Origin: Streptomyces sp. NRRL F-2664
Lineage (GTDB): Bacteria; Actinomycetota; Actinomycetes; Streptomycetales; Streptomycetaceae
DNA length: 11,986 bases
Assembly (NCBI RefSeq): GCF_000719345.1
Contig: NZ_JOFX01000081.1
Coordinates: 1 to 11,986, forward strand
Direction of reading: 5' to 3'
Shown: one piece after another, positions 4,844 through 11,888 of the stretch
Position numbering within the stretch: the first letter of the stretch is position 1
Layout: every line of letters begins with the position of its first letter
Translations under genes and position numbers: made by a program
The notes under the pieces: model-generated
Database searches by the model: none
What the model was told of the DNA's origin: nothing
The model's input: only the letters and a program-made list of their open reading frames with translations

Positions 4844-6247
4844 ATGAGCGTGTACGAGCAGTCCATCGGCCGACGCAGGCTGTTGACGACGACAGCCGCA
4901 CTCGCGGCCGCCGCGGCCCTGCCGGTGACCCCCGCCTCGGCCACCCCCGCAACTCCCGCCCCCGGCCCCACCCCCACCGTGCCGGGGGACGCCCGGCAGG
5001 CCGACGCGCTCCGCGCGCTGGAACGCGCCGCCCACCCGCTGCGCTCGACCGAACCCGGCGGCCGCACCGGCGACCTGCGGGCACTGACAGCGATGATCGG
5101 CGACGCCGAGGTGGTCGGACTGGGCGAAGCCACCCACGGCTCGCACGAGTTCTTCACCATGAAGGAACGCCTCTTCCGCCACCTCGTCGAGGAGAAGGGC
5201 TTCACCACCTTCGCCCTGGAGATGAGCTGGACGGCCGGCCTGCGCATCGACGAGTACCTCCAGGGCGGCCCCGGCGACGCCCGCCGGATCGCCGAGGAAG
5301 AACTGGGCGGATCCCCCTGGGAACGCGAGGAGTTCGCCGGCCTCATCTCCTGGATGCGCCACCACAACGACCGCCACCGCGACCGGGGCCACGGCCGCCG
5401 CCCCGCCGGCCGCACGGTGCGCTTCATGGGCAACGACATCGGAGCGCCCCGGCTCGGCGACGCCGCCTTCGACCGGGTCCTCTCCCACGTCCGCGCAAGC
5501 CACCCCGCCGATCTCGCCCGCCTGGAGGACCTGTACGCGAGGCTGCGCCCCCTCGACGACGTCTTCGCCCACCTGCGCACACCCCTCGCCGAACGGCGCC
5601 GGGCCGCCGTGGCCGCCCAGCAGGCCCACGACCTGCTGGGCGCACACGGGCAGATCGGCGGCGACGCCTGCGCGTGGGCCGAACAGCACGCCCGCAACAT
5701 CGCCCAGACCTTCGCCTTCGCCTCCCTCGACCTGTCCGATCCCCGGTCGGTGTCCGACGCCGAGCACCTGCGCGACCGGGCCATGGCCGACAACACCGCC
5801 TGGTGGCACCGCCGCACCGGCGACAGGATGCTGCTGTCGGCGCACAACGGCCACGTCGGCTACCTGTCCACCGACCCCGTCATGTACCCGACGACACAAG
5901 GCGCGTTCCTGCGCGGCGCCCTGGGCCGGCGCTACACGGCCATCGGCTTCACCTTCGCGCAGGGGTCGTTCCTGACCGCGGGCTCTTTCGGCGGGGCCTG
6001 GGGCGAGGTCACCGTCCCCGCCGCCACCCCCGACATGCAGGAGTACACCCTCGACCGGGTCCGCCACCGCGACTACTACCTCGACCTGCGCACCCTGCCG
6101 GCCGCGGCACGGTCCTGGCTGGAGGTGCCGCGTCCCGTCCACGACGCCGGGTCGTCCTTCAGGACCCCGCTGCCCACCCTCGCGATCAGCAGGGCCTACG
6201 ACGTCCTCATCCACCTCCACCGGGTCCGCGCGGCCACCCCGCTGTGA
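4844..6247 (+). CDS. Exported erythromycin esterase family protein
   Basis: The 467-residue product begins MSVYEQSIGRRRLLTTTAAL, a probable twin-arginine signal (GRRRLL at 9-14, then an Ala-rich core), with likely cleavage near ASA at 31-33. The mature part matches the erythromycin esterase (Ere) fold. GLGEATHGSHEFF (92-104) holds the His/Glu pair that in EreA/EreB/EreC activates water for macrolide lactone hydrolysis. FALEMSW (123-129) supplies a conserved Glu, and SAHNGHVGY (332-340) a further conserved His pair. Length is normal for the family. Whether it hydrolyses macrolides is not shown, since many actinobacterial members have unknown substrates. The ATG at 4844 follows GAGGAG; a GTG at 4832 with GGAGGA further upstream is an alternative adding four residues. 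A strong terminator precedes the gene, so it should have its own promoter within 4709-4843. Confidence 0.92.
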   Translation: MSVYEQSIGRRRLLTTTAALAAAAALPVTPASATPATPAPGPTPTVPGDARQADALRALERAAHPLRSTEPGGRTGDLRALTAMIGDAEVVGLGEATHGSHEFFTMKERLFRHLVEEKGFTTFALEMSWTAGLRIDEYLQGGPGDARRIAEEELGGSPWEREEFAGLISWMRHHNDRHRDRGHGRRPAGRTVRFMGNDIGAPRLGDAAFDRVLSHVRASHPADLARLEDLYARLRPLDDVFAHLRTPLAERRRAAVAAQQAHDLLGAHGQIGGDACAWAEQHARNIAQTFAFASLDLSDPRSVSDAEHLRDRAMADNTAWWHRRTGDRMLLSAHNGHVGYLSTDPVMYPTTQGAFLRGALGRRYTAIGFTFAQGSFLTAGSFGGAWGEVTVPAATPDMQEYTLDRVRHRDYYLDLRTLPAAARSWLEVPRPVHDAGSSFRTPLPTLAISRAYDVLIHLHRVRAATPL

Positions 6248-6758
6248 TCCCCGGCCCGCGCCGGCAGCCGGGCGGCGGCCCCGGCGGCCTGGGGCGAGGG
6301 GCGGGCCGGCGCGGGAGCCGGCGTACGAGGGGCGGGCAGGGTGTCGGCCGGCCGGTCCCGGGTAGCCGCCCGGTGCGGGGTGCGGTTCTGGCCCTCATGG
6401 CTGCGACGGGGACCGCATCCCGCCCAGCCCCCGGCCATCCATCCCCGGCCCGGCCTCCCCCTGCTGCCCGCCGGCCTCCTCTCCCGGTGCGCCGCCGCCC
6501 TGCCCCGGCCCCGCCCAGCCCTGCCCCGCCCTGCCCCGCCCTGCCCGGGCCGGACCCGACCGGGCCGGGCCGGTGGCCAAGGGGGGCCGTGCGCCGCGGC
6601 GGGGCCGCTGGGCCCGCGGGCGGCTGCGGCCCGCTCAACCATCCGCCGCCCGGGCGCGGTCTTGCCCTACGGGCGGACGGCCCCGCCGATTCGGCGAGGA
6701 CGCCGCAGCAGTCCCAGCAGTCCGGAGCGAGCACCCACACGACGCCAAGGAGCACGGC
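6248..6758. other. Intergenic region between esterase and serine hydrolase genes
   Basis: A long inverted repeat lies just after the esterase stop (6255-6315, listed separately). Positions 6498-6547 carry a loose 10-bp tandem repeat of the form CTGCCCCGCC, with two exact copies at 6521-6540. The remainder is very GC-rich. Open frames here encode Pro/Arg/Gly strings without ribosome binding sites, so I see no gene. The serine hydrolase promoter should lie between about 6560 and 6745 but is not recognisable. Confidence 0.5.
6255..6315 (+). terminator. Possible terminator of the esterase gene
   Basis: CCCGCGCCGGC (6255-6265) is the exact reverse complement of GCCGGCGCGGG (6305-6315), with a 39-nt GC-rich loop that can fold internally. 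It starts 8 nt after the stop. In DNA this GC-rich such repeats arise easily, so the call is tentative. Confidence 0.35.
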
Positions 6759-8096
6759 ATGACGTTACGCACGACCGCCACCACCGCGGGCAGCACGGGC
6801 AGCGCAGGCAGGGCAGGCAGGACAGGCAGGACAGGCGGCGCGGGGAGGGCCGGTGCGGCCGCACGGGCGGCCCTGGTGGCCCTGGCCGCGACCGCGATGG
6901 CGGCCACCGCCCTCACCGTCCCCGCCCACGCCGCACCGGCCCCCGCCGACACCGCCGATGCCACCGCCGCGGCGGCGGGGCACCGGGCGACCCGCCGCGC
7001 GATGGACGCGGAAGTCCGCCACGGCATCCCCGGCATCACGGCCCAGGCCCGCGACGCGCACGGCGTCTGGAAAGCGGCCTCGGGCGTCGGCGACCGGGTC
7101 GCCGGCACACCGCGCGGCACCGGCGACCGGTTCCGGGTCGGCAGCATCACCAAGACCTTCGTGGCCACCGTGCTGCTCCAGATGGAGGCGGAGGGCAGCC
7201 TCGGCCTCGACGACACCGTGGAGCACCATCTGCCGGGCCTGGTACGGGGCAACGGCAACGACGGCCGCCGCATCACCGTACGGCAGCTCCTCAACCACAC
7301 CTCCGGCCTCTTCGACTACCTGGCCGACGAGGAGTACCTCACCACGTACATGCTCGGCGACGGCTACCTCCGCCACCGCTACGACACCCTCCCTCCGAGG
7401 AAGCACGTACGGGTGGCGCTCTCGCACGCGCCGCTGTTCGACCCCGGCACCCGCTTCTCGTACTCCAACACCAACTACGTCCTGGCCGCGCTGATCATCG
7501 AGAAGGCGGGCGGGCGCACGTACGAGGCGCAGGTCCGCGACCGCATCATCGAACCGCTGGGCCTCAAGGCCACCACCAACCCCGGCAACAGCATCCACAT
7601 CCCCGGCCCCAGCAGCCGCGCCTACTCCAAACTGTTCGCGCAGGACCCCGACCGGATCGACGACGTCACCGAGATGAACGGCTCCCAGGGCTGGGCCGAC
7701 GGCGACATCATCTCCAGCGCCGGCGACCTGAACCGCTTCTACCGGGCTTTGATGCGCGGCGAACTCCTCGCCCCGCGGCAACTGGCAGCCATGAAGACCA
7801 CCGTGGAGATCCCCGAACGCCCCGACATGGCCTACGGGCTCGGCCTGACCCGGATGCGGACGAGCTGCGGCACGACGCTGTGGGGCCACGGCGGAGGCAT
7901 GGTGGGCTCGACCTCCCTGGCCGTCACCACCGAGGACGGCGCCCACCAGCTCGCCTACAACCGCAACGGGGACTGGAGCACCCCGACCGCCCCGGACGCC
8001 ATCATGGAAGCCGAATACTGCCCCGCCGCCCCCGGCTCCGCCCCTGCCCCCGGCTCCGCCCCCGTTCCCGGCTCCGCCCCGGCCGTTCCGCGCTGA
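6759..8096 (+). CDS. Exported beta-lactamase-fold serine hydrolase (class C / D-Ala-D-Ala carboxypeptidase type)
   Basis: The 445-residue product starts at an ATG preceded by AAGGAG with a 6-nt gap. The export signal is unusually long: a Gly/Ala/Arg/Thr-rich N-region (11-34) before the hydrophobic core at about 37-54, and cleavage near AHA at 56-58. The catalytic motifs of the beta-lactamase-related (serine hydrolase) family are all present: S129-I-T-K132 (SxxK), Y235-S-N (YxN) and H377-G-G-G (in place of KTG). Such enzymes act on D-Ala peptides, esters or beta-lactam-like substrates outside the membrane; which applies here is unknown. The C-terminus carries a PAPGSAPVPGSAP low-complexity tail. 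Codon 3 is TTA (6765-6767), read only by the bldA tRNA in Streptomyces, so translation may be restricted to late growth. A hairpin follows the stop. Confidence 0.93.
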   Translation: MTLRTTATTAGSTGSAGRAGRTGRTGGAGRAGAAARAALVALAATAMAATALTVPAHAAPAPADTADATAAAAGHRATRRAMDAEVRHGIPGITAQARDAHGVWKAASGVGDRVAGTPRGTGDRFRVGSITKTFVATVLLQMEAEGSLGLDDTVEHHLPGLVRGNGNDGRRITVRQLLNHTSGLFDYLADEEYLTTYMLGDGYLRHRYDTLPPRKHVRVALSHAPLFDPGTRFSYSNTNYVLAALIIEKAGGRTYEAQVRDRIIEPLGLKATTNPGNSIHIPGPSSRAYSKLFAQDPDRIDDVTEMNGSQGWADGDIISSAGDLNRFYRALMRGELLAPRQLAAMKTTVEIPERPDMAYGLGLTRMRTSCGTTLWGHGGGMVGSTSLAVTTEDGAHQLAYNRNGDWSTPTAPDAIMEAEYCPAAPGSAPAPGSAPVPGSAPAVPR

Positions 8097-8102
8097 GCCG
8101 TA

Positions 8103-8170
8103 CGCGGGGTGCCCCGCCGCAGGGCACGTCCCCGGCCGCCCACGGCAGGGGACCTGCGGGGCACCCCGCG
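8103..8170 (+). terminator. Hairpin terminator between the serine hydrolase and YqjF-like genes
   Basis: Positions 8103-8117 pair perfectly with 8156-8170 (15 bp). The intervening sequence holds an inner stem with GTCCCC (8129-8134) and GGGGAC (8148-8153). It starts 6 nt after the stop and ends only 13 nt before the next start codon, so the downstream gene probably initiates its own transcript. Confidence 0.65.
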
Positions 8171-8183
8171 CCATACTGAGGCG

Positions 8184-9113
8184 ATGGTGTCCACGCCGCC
8201 CGACGGCCCGCAAGGCCCCGCCGCGTCCCCCGGCCCCACCGACCCCCACGCGCCGACCGACCCGGTCACCATGCCCCCCACCCCGCCCACCGACCACTCC
8301 ACCCCGCCGTCCGCCGCCCCGCCGGCCGCTGCCCCGGCCCCCGCCCCGGCGGCCGTGCAGGCCGTCCTGCCGGCCCTCGTGCCGATAGCGGCCGACGCGC
8401 CCCGCCACCCCGGCACGGACCGGCCCCTGCTCACGCAGTCCTGGCTCGACCTGACCTTCCTGCACTGGCCCGCCGACCCCGCCGACGTCGCCCCGCTGCT
8501 CCCGCCCGGCACCACCCCCGACACCCTCGACGGCGTCACCTACGTCGGCCTCGTCGCGTTCCGCATGCACCGCGTCGGATGGCTGCGCCTGCCCGGCATC
8601 CCCTACCTCGGCTCCTTCCCCGAGACCAACGTCCGCCTCTACTCGGTCGACCACCACGGCCGCCGCGGCGTCGTCTTCCGCTCCCTCGACGCCTCCCGCC
8701 TCCTCCCCGTCCTCCCCGTCCTCGCCGCCCGCACCCTCTTCCGCCTCCCCTACCAGTGGTCGCGGATGTCGGTCCGCCGCAACGGCACCACCCTCACCTA
8801 CACCAGCCGCCGGCGCTGGCCCGGCCCGCGCGGCGCGCACAGCACCCTCACCGTGCGGACCGGAGAACCGGTCCGGGAACCGACCGCCCTCGAACACTTC
8901 CTGACCGCCCGCTGGGGCCTGCACAGCGACTTCGCCGGCCGGCTGCTGTACCTGCCCAACAGCCACCCGCGCTGGCCGCTGCAGCGCGCCGAACTCCTGC
9001 ACTGCGACGAGGACCTGGTGGCCGCGGCCGGCCTGCCCGCGCCCGCAGGCCCCCCGGCGAGCGTGCTGTACTCCTCGGGAGTCCCGGTACGGTTCACCCG
9101 CCCCAACGGCTGA
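8184..9113 (+). CDS. YqjF family protein (DUF2071)
   Basis: The 309-residue product has a Pro/Ala/Thr-rich N-terminal stretch of about 65 residues, then the DUF2071/YqjF domain. Recognisable segments are LLTQSWLDLTFLHWPADPADVAPLLPPG, then GVTYVGLVAFRM, LPYLGSFPETNVRLYSVD-like text and a C-terminal half ending SVLYSSGVPVRF. The family is widespread in bacteria, distantly like acetoacetate decarboxylase folds, and has no settled function. No signal peptide or membrane segment is seen. The ATG at 8184 is the most upstream start after the hairpin. GAGG is only 2 nt away, and a CATACT hexamer at 8172-8177 would put the transcript start at the ATG, so a leaderless message is possible. A GTG at 8187 or an ATG at 8271 are alternatives that shorten the disordered N-terminus. 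Confidence 0.9.
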   Translation: MVSTPPDGPQGPAASPGPTDPHAPTDPVTMPPTPPTDHSTPPSAAPPAAAPAPAPAAVQAVLPALVPIAADAPRHPGTDRPLLTQSWLDLTFLHWPADPADVAPLLPPGTTPDTLDGVTYVGLVAFRMHRVGWLRLPGIPYLGSFPETNVRLYSVDHHGRRGVVFRSLDASRLLPVLPVLAARTLFRLPYQWSRMSVRRNGTTLTYTSRRRWPGPRGAHSTLTVRTGEPVREPTALEHFLTARWGLHSDFAGRLLYLPNSHPRWPLQRAELLHCDEDLVAAAGLPAPAGPPASVLYSSGVPVRFTRPNG

Positions 9114-9361
9114 CCCCACCGGGCCGACCGCCCGTTTGACCAGGCGCGGGGCATTGACACGGCCTGCGGGCACGTGCGACAAAGTCCCCACGTCCGAGGC
9201 CGCGCGATGTCCCTTTCTCCGTGGTCCGGCGCCGCAACCGCGAGCCGCCGCCCGGGACGACGGCCCGCGGGGTCCACCCCGCCGCGATCAGCACCGCGTC
9301 GGTGCGACCGACCGCGACCGACCCACCTGAAACACGACGATCGGACCCCGACTTGACCCTC

Positions 9362-9901
9362 ATGCCCGGATCCCGCGTGCCCGGCCGGACCTGGACGGTC
9401 CGGCTCACCGGCCACGCCGATCACAGTGCCTCCGTCACCTGCAGCACCGAAGCCTGCCGCATGCCGCCCCGTTCGAAGGACACCGCGGCCCTGAAGCGGT
9501 TCGCCGCCGAGCACGTCCGGGCCCACGCACGGCTGGCCACCGTCCGCCCCAACGCCGCGTGCGCCTGCCGGGCCGCCCAGTGCGCGCTCCACGAGGCCCG
9601 TACCCAGTGCACCGGCTCCACCCTCCTGGTCCTGGTCCACAACCCGGCCGTGGGGCAGGTGTGGACACTCGCCGAGATCTGCCAGTCCTGCGCACCGCTC
9701 ATCGCGCACACCGCCATCCTCGGCCGGGCCCAGCCGCCGGCCCGTCAAGCCCCGCCCGCCGCAGCGATCCCCGCTCCCGCCGGGCCGCCCGGGGCGGCGC
9801 CGCTGCCCGTCGCCGGCGGGTTCTCCTCACCGCAGGCCGCCCCCGAGGCCCCCGCCCGGCGCCGTCCGCGCCGTCCCGCCCGCCCCCGCCGCGCCTCCTG
9901 A
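9362..9901 (+). CDS. Small eight-cysteine protein, function unknown
   Basis: Starting at the ATG at 9362 the product is 179 residues. Residues 10-125 look folded and contain eight cysteines at 27, 32, 67, 69, 74, 83, 107 and 110, arranged as CSTEAC, CAC, two single Cys and CQSC, with His at 51, 55 and 77. This spacing suggests a zinc-binding fold (or an iron-sulfur site), but I cannot name a family. After residue 123 the chain is a Pro/Ala tail ending in an Arg-rich stretch (RRRPRRPARPRR), which might bind nucleic acid. No export signal is seen, so the cysteines are more likely metal ligands than disulfides. The Shine-Dalgarno is poor. An in-frame GTG at 9221 would add 47 Pro/Arg/Thr-rich residues and is less convincing. 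A TTGACA at 9154-9159 may belong to its promoter, but the -10 is unclear. Confidence 0.75.
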   Translation: MPGSRVPGRTWTVRLTGHADHSASVTCSTEACRMPPRSKDTAALKRFAAEHVRAHARLATVRPNAACACRAAQCALHEARTQCTGSTLLVLVHNPAVGQVWTLAEICQSCAPLIAHTAILGRAQPPARQAPPAAAIPAPAGPPGAAPLPVAGGFSSPQAAPEAPARRRPRRPARPRRAS

Positions 9902-10276
9902 CCACGCCGCCACCGAACGGGCCGCCGCACGCGGGCCGGACAGTAAGGCCGCAGCGGCCCGACGGGCGCAACGGGCGCAACGGCAGGGCGGCGGTTCGCG
10001 GTGGTCCGGGAGAACGAGGCCGCCGGGACCGGGGGAGGGGAGGGGCCGTCCCGCCGGCCGGTACCGCCGCCGACGCCCCACCCATCCGCCCACCCCGGTG
10101 GCGCCGTGAAGCCCACCCGCACGTGTTCGCCGCGGTCCTGAGCCCGCATCAGGCCGCCGCCCGGGGCCCGCTCGCCGTGGCCGACGTCGCCGCCCCCGAA
10201 GCCGACGGCGCCCACGCCGCCTCCGGTCGACTGTGACCTTGACCTTGACCCTGGGGGAGAGGGGAGGCTCGCAGCC
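9902..10276. other. Intergenic region before the MerR gene, possibly with a gene remnant
   Basis: Positions 9962-9981 hold a GGGCGCAAC tandem duplication. From about 10115 to 10236 one plus-strand frame keeps strongly GC-ending codons and reads HPHVFAAVLSPHQ...ADVAAPEADGAHAASGRL then a stop. It has no ribosome binding site or clear start, so it may be the tail of a decayed gene or chance. At 10234-10251 lie three tandem 6-mers, listed separately. Confidence 0.4.
10234..10251 (+). promoter_or_regulatory. Triple TGACC(T/C) direct repeat upstream of the MerR gene
   Basis: TGACCT, TGACCT and TGACCC follow one another without gaps, ending 25 nt before the MerR start codon. Each junction creates a TTGACC that could serve as a -35, but no -10 is visible between it and the ATG. 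MerR-family genes are often autoregulated, so an operator role is a reasonable guess, no more. Confidence 0.3.
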
Positions 10277-11102
10277 ATGGAGGAAGAAGCACTGCTCAGC
10301 ATCGGCGTGTTCGCCCGCCGGGCACGGCTGTCGCCCAAGGCCCTGCGGCTCTACGACCGCCACGGCCTGCTGCCGCCCGACCACGTCGATCCCGTCACCG
10401 GCTACCGGTACTACCGGCAGGACCGGCTCGCCGCCGCCCGGCTCATCGTGCGGCTGCGCGGCCTGGACATGCCGCTGGCCGACGTCGGCGCGGTCCTGGC
10501 CGCCCCCGCCCCGGAGGCGGCCCGGCTGGTGGCCGCGTACTGGGACGGCGTCGAGCGCCGGCACGCGGCCCAGCGCGAGCTGGCGGCGCACCTCCGCATC
10601 CACCTGCTCGGAGACGAAGGGATCCTGGACATGTACGAGATTCAGCAGCGCGAGGTGCCGGAGCAGCTGGTCCTCACCGAACAGCGGCACATCACCCCCG
10701 AGGAGCTGCCCCACTGGATCCCCGCCGCCCTGGGCCGGCTGCTGCCGGTGGCGCAGGCGCACGGGGGCGTCTTCGGGCCACCCGTTCGTCGTCTACCACG
10801 GGGCCGTCGACGAGGACGGCGACGGCCCCGTCGAACTCTGCCTGCCGGTCGACCCCGCCCGCGCCGGCCGCCTCCCGGCGCCCTGCCGCACCGAACCGGC
10901 CCACACACAGGCCTACACCCGCCTGACCAAGGCGCAGGTGGCCTACCCGCAGATCCTCTCGGCCTACGACGCCGTCCACGCCTGGGCGCAGCGCGCCTCC
11001 CGCACCGCCTCGGCAGCCCCCCGCGAGGTCTACTTCGCCGACTGGTCCGCGATCGGCCCGGCCGACCCGGCCTGCGACATCGCGCTCCCCCTGGCCGACT
11101 GA
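10277..11102 (+). pseudogene. MerR-family regulator with GyrI-like C-terminal domain, split by a +1 frameshift
   Basis: The ATG at 10277 is preceded by GGGGAGG with a 9-nt gap. Residues 7-76 are a classic MerR winged helix: LSIGVFARRARLSPKALRLY, then GLLPPDHVDPVTGYRYYRQD. A coiled-coil linker follows and a domain beginning EIQQREVPEQLVLTEQRH, typical of GyrI-like (AraC effector-binding) sensors. Between about 10763 and 10783 the reading frame jumps: upstream it reads AHGGVFG, while the continuation HPFVVYHGAVDEDGDGPVEL is in the next frame and runs to the TGA at 11100-11102. One extra base explains it, either in the G5 run at 10763-10767 (giving AHGASSGHPF) or near GGGCCACCC at 10775-10783. 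Without correction the first frame continues to 11158 with an Arg/Pro-rich nonsense tail, truncating the sensor. This may be a true mutation or a sequencing error. Its targets are unknown; the triple TGACC repeat just upstream may be one. Confidence 0.85.
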
Positions 11103-11120
11103 CCCCGGCGCCCGCCGGGG
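11103..11120 (+). terminator. Short hairpin right after the MerR stop
   Basis: CCCCGGCG (11103-11110) pairs perfectly with CGCCGGGG (11113-11120), immediately after the TGA of the second frame. The nominal loop is 2 nt, so the effective stem is 7 bp with a 4-nt loop. Its position supports the second frame as the genuine end of the gene. Confidence 0.45.
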
Positions 11121-11141
11121 GAGCGGCGGGGCGGCGGGGGC

Positions 11142-11161
11142 CTGTCACGCGCCTGTGACAG
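11142..11161. promoter_or_regulatory. Operator-like inverted repeat upstream of the His/Lys-rich gene
   Basis: CTGTCAC (11142-11148) and GTGACAG (11155-11161) are exact reverse complements with a 6-nt spacer, the geometry of a dimeric regulator site. A second dyad, CTTCATGAAG, follows at about 11173-11182. They lie 95-135 nt before the ATG at 11275. A weak terminator is an alternative. Confidence 0.35.
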
Positions 11162-11204
11162 TCGGCGGACAGCTTCATGAAGTCCGGCAGCCAGTCTTTT
11201 AACC

Positions 11205-11239
11205 AGAGAACAAACCGGACATTTCATCCCACGTTCTCT
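11205..11239 (+). promoter_or_regulatory. AGAGAAC/GTTCTCT dyad in the leader of the His/Lys-rich gene
   Basis: AGAGAAC (11205-11211) pairs with GTTCTCT (11233-11239) across 21 nt, ending 35 nt before the ATG at 11275. The stretch 11195-11240 is A+T-richer than its surroundings, as expected of a promoter or 5' leader. Whether this is an operator, an RNA stem or chance is open. Confidence 0.25.
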
Positions 11240-11274
11240 CCCCGGAACCCCCACTATCGACTGGAGTCGTCCCC

Positions 11275-11667
11275 ATGGTCCGCATCACCTCCCGCAAGCA
11301 GCGTTTCGCGATGTACGCCGCCTCGGCCGCGATCGTCGGAGGGGGCGTGCTGGTCCCCACCAGCGCCTTCGCCGCCCCGACGCCGGCGATGACGACAGCC
11401 TCGGCCGCTGCCGGCCACCTGGACCACGCGAAGGGCGAACACGACAAGAAGAACCACAAGCATGGCAAGTGGGACAAGAAGCACGACAAGCACAACAAGC
11501 ACAAGAAGAACCACAAGCACGGCAAGAAGAAGCACAAGGTCCGCGACGTGGAGAACATGCCGGGCTGCAAGTTCTACAAGGGCAAGGTCTACTGCGAGCA
11601 CAAGCCCGACAAGCCCGCCCCGGCCCCGGCCCCGGCCCCCGCCCCGGCCCCCAAGACCGGAATCTGA
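11275..11667 (+). CDS. Secreted His/Lys-rich protein with a Cys pair and Pro-Ala tail
   Basis: The 130-residue product begins MVRITSRKQRFAMYAASAAI, a signal peptide with likely cleavage near AFA-AP at 31-34. A short Thr/Ala linker follows. Residues 48-88 are dominated by His, Lys, Asp and Asn (11 His), like the gene at 2708. Residues 94-109 carry two cysteines 9 apart (MPGCKFYKGKVYCEH), which could form a disulfide or, with neighbouring His, bind metal. The C-terminus is a Pro-Ala repeat (PAPAPA, 114-126). The signal region ends VGGGVLVPTSAFAAPTPAM against AGGVLIPTSSAMAAPTASV in the protein at 2708, so the two are probably paralogues in their N-terminal halves. No function is assigned; metal or polyanion binding outside the cell is an inference from composition. 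GGAG precedes the ATG by 9 nt. A hairpin follows the gene. Confidence 0.85.
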   Translation: MVRITSRKQRFAMYAASAAIVGGGVLVPTSAFAAPTPAMTTASAAAGHLDHAKGEHDKKNHKHGKWDKKHDKHNKHKKNHKHGKKKHKVRDVENMPGCKFYKGKVYCEHKPDKPAPAPAPAPAPAPKTGI

Positions 11668-11692
11668 CCGCCCCCGCAGAACCGAACCCGCC

Positions 11693-11733
11693 CGGCCCCC
11701 GCCCGACCCCCCTCCGGGGCCCGGCGGGGGCCG
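11693..11733 (+). terminator. Hairpin terminator after the His/Lys-rich gene
   Basis: CGGCCCCCGCC (11693-11703) pairs perfectly with GGCGGGGGCCG (11723-11733), with an inner CCCC/GGGG stem in the loop. It begins 25 nt after the stop codon and stands between this gene and the convergent tRNA. Confidence 0.65.
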
Positions 11734-11798
11734 CCGGACGACCACCGGACGACCGCGGAACGACCGCCGGACAGGAGCACCGCGGGAGGATCACGGGA

Positions 11799-11873
11799 CG
11801 GAGCCGGCCGGATTCGAACCGGCGTCCTCACGGTTTTGGAGACCGCGCGCGACGACCTCTGCGCTACGACCCC
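11799..11873 (-). tRNA. tRNA-Trp (anticodon CCA), atypical copy
   Basis: Read on the minus strand from 11873, a cloverleaf can be drawn. The acceptor GGGGTCG pairs with CGGCTCC (two G-U pairs), followed by TA at positions 8-9. The D stem is GCGC/GCGC. The anticodon stem GCGGT/ACCGT holds the 7-nt loop CTCCAAA, giving anticodon CCA for Trp. The T stem GCCGG/CCGGC holds loop TTCGAAT. The discriminator base is G, as expected for tRNA-Trp. Oddities: no base separates the D stem from the anticodon stem (position 26 missing), the variable region has six bases, CCA is not encoded, and the 5' end lies in a run of nine G. It may be an extra or weakly used copy. The IS end lies just upstream of its 5' end. 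Confidence 0.85.
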
Positions 11874-11888
11874 CCCCCGCCCCGCATC

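Noticed and set aside
3293..6220. Very long minus-strand open frame (about 975 codons) opposite the repeat and esterase genes
   Set aside because: Its text is Val/Gly/Ala low-complexity, lacks any family signature or ribosome binding site, and mirrors genes with clear domains on the plus strand. Long antisense frames are normal in DNA with this GC bias.
6765..9191. Minus-strand open frame of about 800 codons opposite the serine hydrolase and YqjF genes
   Set aside because: Same reasoning: antisense to two well-supported genes, Gly/Val/Arg-rich, no recognisable domain.
10784..11158. Arg/Pro-rich C-terminal extension of the MerR protein in its first frame
   Set aside because: Composition is typical of out-of-frame GC-rich DNA, while the neighbouring frame shows clear GyrI-like text and a hairpin right after its stop.
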